A stretch of 10,141 bases of DNA, taken from assembly GCA_964643575.1 (NCBI GenBank), contig CAZXTD010000151.1, positions 1 to 10,141 on the forward strand. The letters run 5' to 3'. Positions 1 to 6,724 of this stretch are shown here, piece after piece. The stretch is from Glaciecola sp964643575. Its GTDB lineage: Bacteria > Pseudomonadota > Gammaproteobacteria > Enterobacterales > Alteromonadaceae. Below the pieces are notes generated by a model, which saw nothing but the letters and a program-made list of their open reading frames with translations, did not search any database and was not told the origin of the DNA. The number at the start of each line of letters is the position of its first letter. Within the stretch, counting starts at the first letter, position 1. Made by a program: the position numbers and the translations under genes.

Positions 1-2109
1 ATGACTTTTCGCAAGATTTATTCTGTTGATCAGGTTTGATGCTTTAACTAGCAAAGACGCTAGGTCTCGTTTGTGTAATTGGTCAAGTAGCAACTGCGTT
101 ATTTTGTCCGAAATTGCAATCTCTAATTCTGTTGCTTGTACAAGCGAGGCCTTTTGTTTTGCTAAAACAATTGAGCCAAACCTTTCTACTTTTTGTGCAC
201 TCACTTTTTGCAAGTTTTCGTCCCAAAGCACCTCCATCGAAGTCTTTTCTTGAGAATTTAGGAACGTATCAATTGCACTTGCTGGAACAGGCAACAACAA
301 ACGAATTAAGCTATTGTGATTCGCTTGTTTTTGAAAGTGACCATTGTTGTTTTGTATCCTATTTTTCGAGCTTGTCACTGTAAATTCAAGACATACAATC
401 CAGTCATGACGACCTAAAGACTCAACGCCAAACTTGGGTAGTTCGACACCTGCCCCGCTGTGCAATAAAAAATCATCACTGGCGTCTCTGCGTTTGCCAA
501 TATTGTCAGTAAACACATTTAGCATATGAGAGATAAATTCTGGTGAATCGACATAATTGACCATTTCACTTGTATCCGCTTTGGGGAGTGACATTTCGGA
601 ATTAATGAAACGAGTCAGCTTTTTAAACCAGCGTTTTGCTTCTTTGTGCAATAAGTGATGTTGATGCGAAATGAGATAATGAAGCTGCGCTTGTAAATCT
701 ATACTGGCGACTTCTCTACTCAATGGTTTACCTTCGAGTAAGGACGCGATTAAAGAAAAAATATAGAGATGGTCTGCATTTAAGATCTCGTTTACCGCAT
801 AGACTAATAAATTCGCGATGCGAGGGTGGGTGTTAAACTGTGCGGCTAACTTTCCCTTTGGGGTAATACTGCCTTGGCTATTGATAAAACCGAAACCGAA
901 CAATAAATTGCGCGCATAGTCTAATTGGGATTGGCTCGGTTTGTCGATTAAGGGAAGGTCGTTAAAATTTGTTCCCCATTCGCTTAGCATCAACAAATAA
1001 GGCGATACATCAATTTGAGTGATTTGTGGTGGTGATTTTTCAATTAAGAACTGTTGTTGCTGCTCACTCCATAAACGGTAACAAACACCGGCTTGTTGCC
1101 TGCCTGCGCGACCTGCTCGTTGCACACTTGAATCTTTAGAGATCATTTGTTCATTTAAAGCGCTAGCTTTGCGCGCAAGATTAAAACGTTGCACTTTTTC
1201 TAAGCCGCTGTCGATGACTATGCCCACGCCGTCAAGCGTTAAACTGGTTTCAGCAATATTGGTTGCGAGTACTATTTTTCGCTCATTGTCAGCACTTGGC
1301 CTTATGGCTAAAAGCTGCGCTTTTAATGGTAATCCACTATAAAGCGGGTGAACATTTATTTTCTCACTGTTTGATAACTGTGCTTGACGAATTGTATTCA
1401 TGGCACTTTGAATCTCTCCCGCGCCTGATAAAAACACAAGTACATCACCTTGGTCACTTTCAATTGCCTCTTTGATAACACTTAGCAAATGCAGATTAAA
1501 TTGCTGTGTTTTATTGCCGATTTGCCTAGTATTTGTAGCACTCAGTATAGGCCTGTAGTGATATCCAATTGGATACACTCTACCTGTAGTCTCTATTATT
1601 GCAGGGTTCTCTAGCAGTTTCTCAATAGGTGTTATGTCTAAAGTGGCCGACATAACAAGCAGACGCAAATCTTCTCTTAAACCTTGTTGAACCTCTAGTG
1701 ATAAGCCTAAAGCAATATCTGAAAACACACTTCGTTCATGAAATTCATCAAATATGATGAGCCCGACATTGTGTAGCTCAGGGTCGCGCTGAATTCGAGC
1801 ACTGAGTAAACCCTCGGTCATTATAATGAGTTCACAATTAGCACTTAGCTTTGACTCACCGCGCATCTGATAACCAACGGTTTGCCCAACTGCTTGCCCT
1901 AGTTGCGACGATAAATATTGAGCGATTCCGCGCACTGCAACCTGTCTTGGCTGAAGCATTATAATTTGTTGGTTTTTGTATTTCCCAGACTGCAGTAGCT
2001 TTAAAGGTAAATAAGTAGATTTACCCGCACCTGGCGGCGCTACCAATATGCAATCGGTATTATCTAGTTTTTGTAATAGCTGTTCTACTATGCTTGCTAT
2101 CGGTAACAT
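1..2109 (-). CDS. hrpB: ATP-dependent helicase HrpB, C-terminus cut by window edge
   Basis: DEAH-type superfamily 2 helicase; the family is predicted to unwind RNA using ATP, though HrpB's cellular target is poorly defined. The frame is open for 703 codons with no stop and runs off the left edge. Visible motifs are Walker A GAGKST (residues 27-32), motif II DEFHER (121-126; the DEFH form is typical of HrpB), SAT (154-156) and motif VI QRAGRAGR (330-337). Domain order is the ATP-binding RecA lobe (about 1-165), second RecA lobe (about 190-360), helical HA2-like region, then the start of the HrpB-specific C-terminal part. Full-length HrpB is usually a little over 800 residues, so roughly 100 are missing. 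The ATG at 2109 fits because the following LPI and Walker A spacing match known HrpB N-termini. No Shine-Dalgarno sequence precedes it. It lies 13 bases after the DUF5989-type gene, so translation may depend on coupling. No frameshift is seen. Confidence 0.95.
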   Translation of the reverse strand, partial: MLPIASIVEQLLQKLDNTDCILVAPPGAGKSTYLPLKLLQSGKYKNQQIIMLQPRQVAVRGIAQYLSSQLGQAVGQTVGYQMRGESKLSANCELIIMTEGLLSARIQRDPELHNVGLIIFDEFHERSVFSDIALGLSLEVQQGLREDLRLLVMSATLDITPIEKLLENPAIIETTGRVYPIGYHYRPILSATNTRQIGNKTQQFNLHLLSVIKEAIESDQGDVLVFLSGAGEIQSAMNTIRQAQLSNSEKINVHPLYSGLPLKAQLLAIRPSADNERKIVLATNIAETSLTLDGVGIVIDSGLEKVQRFNLARKASALNEQMISKDSSVQRAGRAGRQQAGVCYRLWSEQQQQFLIEKSPPQITQIDVSPYLLMLSEWGTNFNDLPLIDKPSQSQLDYARNLLFGFGFINSQGSITPKGKLAAQFNTHPRIANLLVYAVNEILNADHLYIFSLIASLLEGKPLSREVASIDLQAQLHYLISHQHHLLHKEAKRWFKKLTRFINSEMSLPKADTSEMVNYVDSPEFISHMLNVFTDNIGKRRDASDDFLLHSGAGVELPKFGVESLGRHDWIVCLEFTVTSSKNRIQNNNGHFQKQANHNSLIRLLLPVPASAIDTFLNSQEKTSMEVLWDENLQKVSAQKVERFGSIVLAKQKASLVQATELEIAISDKITQLLLDQLHKRDLASLLVKASNLINRINLAKSH

Positions 2110-2123
2110 TTAGCGCGCTAAAT
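2108..2123. repeat. perfect 16-bp palindrome spanning the hrpB start
   Basis: The sequence ATTTAGCGCGCTAAAT is its own reverse complement. It reaches from the last base of the upstream microprotein's stop codon to the first two bases of the hrpB ATG. It could be a protein-binding operator-like site or a short hairpin (6-bp stem, CGCG loop) over the hrpB start. It lacks a following T-run, so it does not look like a terminator. The palindrome is seen directly; its function is inference. Confidence 0.5.
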
Positions 2124-2275
2124 TAAAACAATGTATAGATAAAGGTTGCTAGTGAAGATTGCTGGGTCGCTACAACAATTGCGCCCAAGAGTGCCAACAC
2201 AATCACGATGGGTAATAACCACATCTTTTTTCTCACCTTTAAAAAGGCCCAAAGGTCTTGTAAAAACTCGAGCAT
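2123..2275 (-). CDS. DUF5989-type single-span membrane microprotein, 50 aa
   Basis: Translation gives a 50-residue protein beginning MLEFLQDLWAFLKVRKKMW and ending SSLATFIYTLF. A short amphipathic N-terminus with a basic cluster (K13, R15, K16, K17) is followed by one hydrophobic span (about 18-36) and a C-terminal FIYTLF. This pattern matches the DUF5989 family, small proteins commonly encoded beside carbamoyltransferase and SxtJ-family genes; I recognise the family from memory, without a search. The basic residues before the span suggest the N-terminus is cytoplasmic. Its ATG shares the final A of the SxtJ-family stop codon (TAATG), so it is probably translated by coupling, helped by an AAAGGA ribosome site 9 bases upstream. 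Function is unknown; a small subunit or stabiliser of the membrane partner is a reasonable guess. It is easily missed by gene callers because of its size. Confidence 0.85.
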   Translation of the reverse strand: MLEFLQDLWAFLKVRKKMWLLPIVIVLALLGAIVVATQQSSLATFIYTLF

Positions 2276-2715
2276 TAAAATGGGTCCTTTAGGTTTTCTT
2301 TTGTGGGTAATTTATCACGTTTGGTCCAAGCAGAATCATCTTGTATTTGATGTTTGTACTCTAAGCCTTTTCGCCACTGCATAAATAGCCCAATAGGCAC
2401 GACCAATAAATAGTAGGCTATCGCGAGTATTATGCGTGTGTTTATCCACCCTAGTATTGAGGCGATGAACATCCAAACAATATAGGGGTAATATAACAAA
2501 GCAGGCGCAAAAATATATAAGCCACTCAGCAACATACTGACGTAAATTGGCCACATTGGCGTGCTGTTTGACAATAACCACGGTAATGCCAGCATAAACA
2601 CTATCGGAAAAGCGAGCGCCATCGTAATGGCAAAAGATTGTAGAGCACTTTTATCGTTTTTACTGGCAGTTGGCAGTGCGATATTGCTTTTATACCAATT
2701 AGTTATTTGTTTCAT
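2275..2715 (-). CDS. SxtJ-family membrane protein
   Basis: A 146-residue integral membrane protein. A short basic cytoplasmic N-terminus is followed by hydrophobic spans at about 28-48, 54-73, 75-90 and 92-112. The signature LGWINTRIILAIAYYLLVVP (88-107) and the charged tail containing SAWTKRD match the SxtJ membrane family. SxtJ is named after an unassigned gene of cyanobacterial saxitoxin clusters, but the family is widespread next to carbamoyltransferase genes in bacteria that make no toxin. No enzymatic function is established; a membrane partner or scaffold for the carbamoyltransferase is inference from linkage. It follows the carbamoyltransferase by 48 bases and overlaps the next gene by one base (TAATG). 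The start at 2715 has only a weak purine-rich stretch (GAAGAAA) upstream, and two further ATGs at 2731 and 2743 are out of frame. Confidence 0.85.
   Translation of the reverse strand: MKQITNWYKSNIALPTASKNDKSALQSFAITMALAFPIVFMLALPWLLSNSTPMWPIYVSMLLSGLYIFAPALLYYPYIVWMFIASILGWINTRIILAIAYYLLVVPIGLFMQWRKGLEYKHQIQDDSAWTKRDKLPTKENLKDPF
2285..2290 (-). promoter_or_regulatory. ribosome binding site of the 50-aa microprotein
   Basis: AAAGGA on the minus strand lies 9 bases before the ATG at 2275 and inside the last codons of the SxtJ-family gene. It supports the microprotein being a real translated gene and confirms the TAATG overlap start. Confidence 0.6.
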
Positions 2716-2740
2716 GTGATGGTTTCTTCATATGATGGTT
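2711..2740 (-). repeat. near-perfect tandem duplication at the sxtJ-like start codon
   Basis: The 14-base unit at 2711-2724 recurs at 2727-2740 with one mismatch and a 16-base offset. Each copy contains an ATG on the minus strand (2715 and 2731). The offset is not a multiple of three, so the upstream ATG, like a third at 2743, opens a different frame, giving only a 14-codon ORF that overlaps the true start. This may be a small slippage duplication, or may modulate initiation. Confidence 0.5.
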
Positions 2741-2763
2741 CATTAAATATCGATTAATGCGTT

Positions 2764-4731
2764 CTAGTCTTTCTCAAAGCTGACTCGCTTCGCCTCAACG
2801 ATCGCGCTTTGAGGCTGCTCGTGTTTGCATAAAATGCAGTCTTGCATAACAAGTATATCCATATCTGTGGCTAAAAACGTGCGAATAGCGTCTTGGGGAG
2901 TTCTAACAGGCGGCTCTCCTCGAACGTTAAACGAAGTGTTGATCAGCATGCCTACTCCGCTTAGGTGTTTAAATTCGGTGATAAGTTGATGCAGTTTCGG
3001 GTTCACATTATTGTTCAGTGTTTGCACACGAGCTGAATTATCTACGTGTGTTATTGCCGGCACAACACTTCGCACTTGCGCAAGTTGTTGGAGTCCAACC
3101 GCCTTTTCAACTTTGTGGCGCTTGTCTGATTTGAGTTGCGCAGTGAGCAACATATAGGGACTAGCGCAATCGAGGTCAAACCAAGTTTGGGCATCTTCTT
3201 CTAAGACAACTGGCGCAAACGGCCTAAATGATTCTCTCTGTTTTATTTTGAGGTTCATTTGCGTTTGCATATTTTGACTACGCGGGTCGCCAATTATTGA
3301 GCGATTGCCTAAAGCACGAGGTCCAAACTCCATCGCATCTTGAAACCAGCCAATGACTTTATCTTGCGTGAGTAGAACTGCAACTTGCTTATACAAATCA
3401 TCAAAAGTAAGTTGCGTGTAGAGCAGTTTTTTTTCTTCGCAGGCTGCTTTTACTTCTTTTGTGGCAAACGCGTCTCCTAAATATGTTCCTTGCATAAGAT
3501 CGTTTTTAGTTAATCTGCTAACATTGTCAACTGTAGCATCATTTGTATTGTCATCTGCTTTATCGTTTTCATAAAACTGATGCCAAACCTGCAAAGCAGC
3601 ACCTAAGGCACTGCCCGCATCGCCAGCGGCAGGCTGAATCCATACATTGTTAAAAGGGCCTTCGCGCTGCACCCGACCATTGGCAACACAATTTAATGCA
3701 ACACCGCCCGCTAAGCACAGGTTATCTGAAGGGTTCAGCTTAAACGCGGTCTCAACCACTTTTAGCACAATTTGTTCGGTAACTACCTGTATAGACTTTG
3801 CAAGGTCCATTTGTTTTTGCGTAACCGCTTGATCAAAAGGGTGTGGCGGGCCATCAAATAGTTTATGAAAAGCCGCATTGGTCATGGTTTTGCCTTTTGC
3901 AAAATCAAAATATTGCATATCTAAACTAAAACTGCCGTCGTTTTTTACACTCACCAATTTATCGAGAATGAGCTCAACATAGCGCGGCTCACCATAAGGT
4001 GCTAAGCCCATTAATTTGTATTCGCCAGAGTTTACTTTAAAGCCGCAATATTGCGTAAAAGCGGAATACAGCAACCCCAGAGAATGCGGAAAATTAATTT
4101 CTTGCAGTAGTTTGATTTCACCACTTTTTGCAGACCAAATAGAGCTTGTTGCCCACTCACCTACGCCATCTAAGCAAACCACCGTTGCCTCATTACATGG
4201 GCTCGGATAATAAGCCGCCGCCGCATGTGATTGGTGGTGTTCGGTAAATAATAACTGAGGCAATGAGAGTGTTTTCTTGAGTTTGCTTTTGGCTTCAGAT
4301 AATTCAATTTCATGGGTTTGAGCGTAGTCTTGATAAACCACATTGGCTAATTCGGTTTTGAGCACTTGCTTTAAATATAGTTTTTCTTTTAACCATATGG
4401 GCATTGCCCGTACAAACGACCGATAGCCGCGTGGCGCATTCGCAAGGTAAGTTTCGAGCAAGCGCTCAAACTTAAGTAAGGGTTTATCGTAAAAAACAAC
4501 TGAATCGACTTGTTCAAGCGTAAGGTTTGCCTGAGATAAACAATACGCAATTGCGTTAGCCGGAAAGCGAGGGTCATGTTTAAGACGCGTGTAACGCTCT
4601 TCTTGGCTTGCCGCCACTATAATGCCATCGACTATAATTGCTGCAGCGCTGTCGTGATAATAAGCCGAAATACCCAATATGCATTTGCTGGTACTTGTGT
4701 TTTTTACAGCATTTTCAGCCTTACTCGACAT
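2764..4731 (-). CDS. carbamoyltransferase (NodU/CmcH/TobZ family)
   Basis: Predicted O-carbamoyltransferase of 655 aa, close to the usual family length of about 550-650. In characterised members such as TobZ, a C-terminal YrdC-like domain makes carbamoyl-adenylate from carbamoyl phosphate and ATP, and an N-terminal Kae1-like domain transfers the carbamoyl group to a substrate hydroxyl. Kae1-like region (about 17-390): GISAYYHDSAA (20-30), a metal-binding HHQSH with H165 and H169, D188 in CLDGVGEW, AGGVALN (341-347) and D371 in AAGDAGSA. These match the His/His/Asp/Asp iron ligands of the family. YrdC-like region (about 415-635): GWFQDAMEFGPRALGNRS (461-478), SFRPFAPVV (501-509) and NTSFNVRGEPPV (598-609). 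All expected motifs are intact. It is cytoplasmic, with no signal peptide. The ATG at 4731 has a good AAGGAAA ribosome site. It leads the set with the SxtJ-family and DUF5989-type genes. The acceptor is unknown; an envelope glycan or lipid is inferred from the neighbours. Confidence 0.93.
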   Translation of the reverse strand: MSSKAENAVKNTSTSKCILGISAYYHDSAAAIIVDGIIVAASQEERYTRLKHDPRFPANAIAYCLSQANLTLEQVDSVVFYDKPLLKFERLLETYLANAPRGYRSFVRAMPIWLKEKLYLKQVLKTELANVVYQDYAQTHEIELSEAKSKLKKTLSLPQLLFTEHHQSHAAAAYYPSPCNEATVVCLDGVGEWATSSIWSAKSGEIKLLQEINFPHSLGLLYSAFTQYCGFKVNSGEYKLMGLAPYGEPRYVELILDKLVSVKNDGSFSLDMQYFDFAKGKTMTNAAFHKLFDGPPHPFDQAVTQKQMDLAKSIQVVTEQIVLKVVETAFKLNPSDNLCLAGGVALNCVANGRVQREGPFNNVWIQPAAGDAGSALGAALQVWHQFYENDKADDNTNDATVDNVSRLTKNDLMQGTYLGDAFATKEVKAACEEKKLLYTQLTFDDLYKQVAVLLTQDKVIGWFQDAMEFGPRALGNRSIIGDPRSQNMQTQMNLKIKQRESFRPFAPVVLEEDAQTWFDLDCASPYMLLTAQLKSDKRHKVEKAVGLQQLAQVRSVVPAITHVDNSARVQTLNNNVNPKLHQLITEFKHLSGVGMLINTSFNVRGEPPVRTPQDAIRTFLATDMDILVMQDCILCKHEQPQSAIVEAKRVSFEKD

Positions 4732-4734
4732 TAC

Positions 4735-4741
4735 TTTCCTT
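4735..4741 (-). promoter_or_regulatory. ribosome binding site of the carbamoyltransferase
   Basis: AAGGAAA on the minus strand lies a few bases before the ATG at 4731. It supports that start over later in-frame choices and indicates efficient initiation for the first gene of the set. Confidence 0.7.
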
Positions 4742-4804
4742 AATTAACGAACGTTTAATCTGCAAACGATGAAATAGTGTGAATGCGCTCAATAATTTTG
4801 TATA

Positions 4805-4833
4805 TTAACGCTTTATTAACACACTCGTATAAT
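4805..4833 (+). promoter_or_regulatory. candidate sigma-70 promoter for the SGNH hydrolase unit
   Basis: TTAACG (4805-4810, four of six to the -35 consensus), exactly 17 bases of spacer, then a perfect TATAAT (4828-4833). Transcription would begin near 4840 and give a leader of about 118 bases before the ATG at 4958. The 226-base divergent region 4732-4957 otherwise shows AT-rich sequence and no clear operator. Confidence 0.5.
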
Positions 4834-4837
4834 AACA
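4829..4837 (-). promoter_or_regulatory. candidate extended -10 promoter for the carbamoyltransferase unit
   Basis: The minus strand reads TGTTATTAT, an extended -10 (TGn) with a TATTAT hexamer differing from TATAAT at one position. The matching -35 is poor (CTCACT at 17-base spacing), as is common for extended -10 promoters. It would give a leader of roughly 90 bases. It overlaps the divergent plus-strand -10, so the two promoters would compete for polymerase. It is a prediction from consensus only. Confidence 0.35.
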
Positions 4838-4957
4838 CTGCTGTAGAACAAAGTGAGCATTGAATAGGTATGCATTTGCGAATCAATTCGGTGTGTTTAT
4901 TTTATCTTATGAGTATCATTATGCGCTCGTCCAAATGCTAGGCTATACATCAAACAA

Positions 4958-6724
4958 ATGAAAACAGAAGTAGCTCCAACACTCTCCTTTAAACGCAAAG
5001 TCGCCTTTTATACGATTATGCTGCTTATTCCTGTTTTTATACTACTGATGCTTGAAGGTGGCCTGCGCTTAGTAGGTTTTGGTAAAGACAGCCCTTTGTT
5101 TATTGAAAACCCTGCCCACCCAGACTATTTATTAGGCCGGCCCGATGTGATGAACCGTTACTTCCCTTTTGCGAAAGTGAAGCCTAACGTAACCCTTGAA
5201 ACTGATTTTTTCTTAAAAGAAAAGCCAGAGAACGGTATACGAGTGTTTGTGCAGGGAGGCAGTACAGCTGCAGGCTTTCCTTATGGTTTAGGGGCTTCTC
5301 TGGCCGGTTTTTTAGAATATCGCTTAAAAGAAAGCCTACCAAACAATCATGTAGAAGTGATTAATACGGCAATGTCTGCTGTGAACTCCCATACTCTGCT
5401 CGATTTTGCGGATGAAATTATAGAGCAACAGCCAGACTTAATCGTTATTTACGCGGGTCATAATGAGTTTTTAGGTGTCTTGGGCGCTAGCTCAAATTTT
5501 GCTACAAGCGATAGTTATTGGCTAACGCGTACAATGATTAGAATTAGAGACTGGCGTTTGTTTCAGTTGTTTCAGTGGCTGTATGCAGCCTTTCAAGCTG
5601 AACCAGACAATGCAAATATAATTTCCGTAAAACAAGATAATACGATGGGTCGGTCGATGATGGCTAAAGTTGCGGCTGACCAAAATATTGAGTTTGATAG
5701 CCCAGTTTACCGAGCGAGTATTAAACAATTTGATAAAAACATGAGCAGTTTATTGTCAAAGTATCAATCGGCTGGCATTCCTGTGGTTATTAGCAGCATT
5801 GCGAGTAACCATAAAGATCAAGCGCCCCTAAAAAGTAAAGATATTGCAGCAAACAGAATGCAGCTTTTGGCAGCCTTGCGGCAGAATAATAGCTTAGAAA
5901 AATCAGAGGTGAATAAAGCCTCGAAAAGTATTATCCATGAAACGTCGGCTGATTTGCATTTTGAATTTGCTAATATTGCACTCAAGCAAAATGTTCGGGA
6001 TATTGCTGAAAAACATTTTGCACTTGCAGTTAAGCATGACTTACTGAAATTTAGAGCACCTGAATTAATAAACGAAAAAATACGTTCGCTTGCTTCGCGA
6101 TATGATGCCCACTTTGCAGATGCAAAAGCGCGTTTAAAAAATAGAAGCCCAAGCAAAATAGTTGGCAACGAATCGATGCTTGAACACCTACACCCTAATT
6201 TACAAGGTTATTTTGTAATAAGCGATGCGATTTACCAAAGCATTCAAGAAAACAAGCTCAACAGTATTTGGAATACTAGTTGGACAAACATGCCGGCTCA
6301 AAAAGCATGGAACGATAGGTTAATACTGCCTAGCGAGGAGTACAACGGTTTCGCGATTATACAAAACCTTAAATCTGACTTCCCATTTGTTGATAGCCCG
6401 CAAAAAATAAAACTGCCTAAACCAACTAGCTACCCGCTTGAATTGGGCTTGCAACACTTTCAGAAACAGCTCGATTGGCAAGGTATGATGGAAAAAAACT
6501 TGGCGTATTATCGGAATCAAAACGACAAGGTAATGGTCTCAAAAACCCTACAGATTCTTGCAGATGCCGTTCCACATAATGGTATGTACAACATCCAAGC
6601 CGCAGAGGCACTCGATAAACTTCAGCGCCCTCACCAAGCGGTGTATTATTACAAACGCGCCATTAAAGCAGGGCTTGTTGATACTAGTGTTGAGACTCGA
6701 ATAAACGAGATATTAAGCAAATGA
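4958..6724 (+). CDS. membrane-anchored SGNH/GDSL-type hydrolase with TPR-like C-terminus
   Basis: Predicted serine esterase or acylhydrolase, 588 aa, with an unknown substrate. Basic residues (K11, R13, K14) before one hydrophobic span (about 15-32) suggest an N-in inner-membrane anchor with the rest in the periplasm. SGNH blocks in order: block I QGGSTAAGFP with nucleophile S102; a block II region NTAMSAVNS (136-144), which has Ala where Gly is usual; block III YAGHNEFLG (165-173) with N169; block V EHLHPN (409-414), with catalytic His expected at H412 and Glu409 where Asp is usual. Blocks III and V are separated by a long insert (about 180-400) containing a helical, TPR-like stretch (325-360). 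The C-terminus (about 495-585) also looks TPR-like. The start at 4958 lacks a clear ribosome site, but it places the basic residues before the membrane span. Its stop overlaps the acyltransferase start (ATGA). The divergent carbamoyltransferase unit is 226 bases away. Similar hydrolases occur beside such carbamoyltransferases, from memory. Confidence 0.85.
   Translation: MKTEVAPTLSFKRKVAFYTIMLLIPVFILLMLEGGLRLVGFGKDSPLFIENPAHPDYLLGRPDVMNRYFPFAKVKPNVTLETDFFLKEKPENGIRVFVQGGSTAAGFPYGLGASLAGFLEYRLKESLPNNHVEVINTAMSAVNSHTLLDFADEIIEQQPDLIVIYAGHNEFLGVLGASSNFATSDSYWLTRTMIRIRDWRLFQLFQWLYAAFQAEPDNANIISVKQDNTMGRSMMAKVAADQNIEFDSPVYRASIKQFDKNMSSLLSKYQSAGIPVVISSIASNHKDQAPLKSKDIAANRMQLLAALRQNNSLEKSEVNKASKSIIHETSADLHFEFANIALKQNVRDIAEKHFALAVKHDLLKFRAPELINEKIRSLASRYDAHFADAKARLKNRSPSKIVGNESMLEHLHPNLQGYFVISDAIYQSIQENKLNSIWNTSWTNMPAQKAWNDRLILPSEEYNGFAIIQNLKSDFPFVDSPQKIKLPKPTSYPLELGLQHFQKQLDWQGMMEKNLAYYRNQNDKVMVSKTLQILADAVPHNGMYNIQAAEALDKLQRPHQAVYYYKRAIKAGLVDTSVETRINEILSK

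Noticed and set aside
26..383. Two overlapping plus-strand ORFs of 75 and 89 codons
   Set aside because: They lie antisense to the continuous hrpB frame, resemble no family I know, and have the composition expected of a shadow frame.
1..2109. hrpB as a broken gene because it lacks a stop
   Set aside because: All 703 codons are open and the helicase motifs are intact. The missing end is due to the window boundary.
2108..2123. Palindrome as a terminator before hrpB
   Set aside because: The stem is short and mostly A-T, has no T-run after it, and includes the first two bases of the hrpB start codon.
2275..4731. A saxitoxin-like toxin gene cluster
   Set aside because: Only the SxtJ-family name and the carbamoyltransferase link suggest this. 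No polyketide, amidinotransferase or tailoring genes are present, and both families are widespread outside toxin producers.
4870..4941. 23-codon upstream ORF in the hydrolase leader
   Set aside because: It has only a weak ribosome-site-like AGGT directly at the ATG, no family resemblance and no attenuator-like hairpin. Chance is the simplest explanation.
5818..6168. Minus-strand ORF of 116 codons
   Set aside because: It is opposite the SGNH hydrolase, whose frame is intact and motif-bearing. The Ser/Phe/Lys-rich translation is typical of an antisense shadow.
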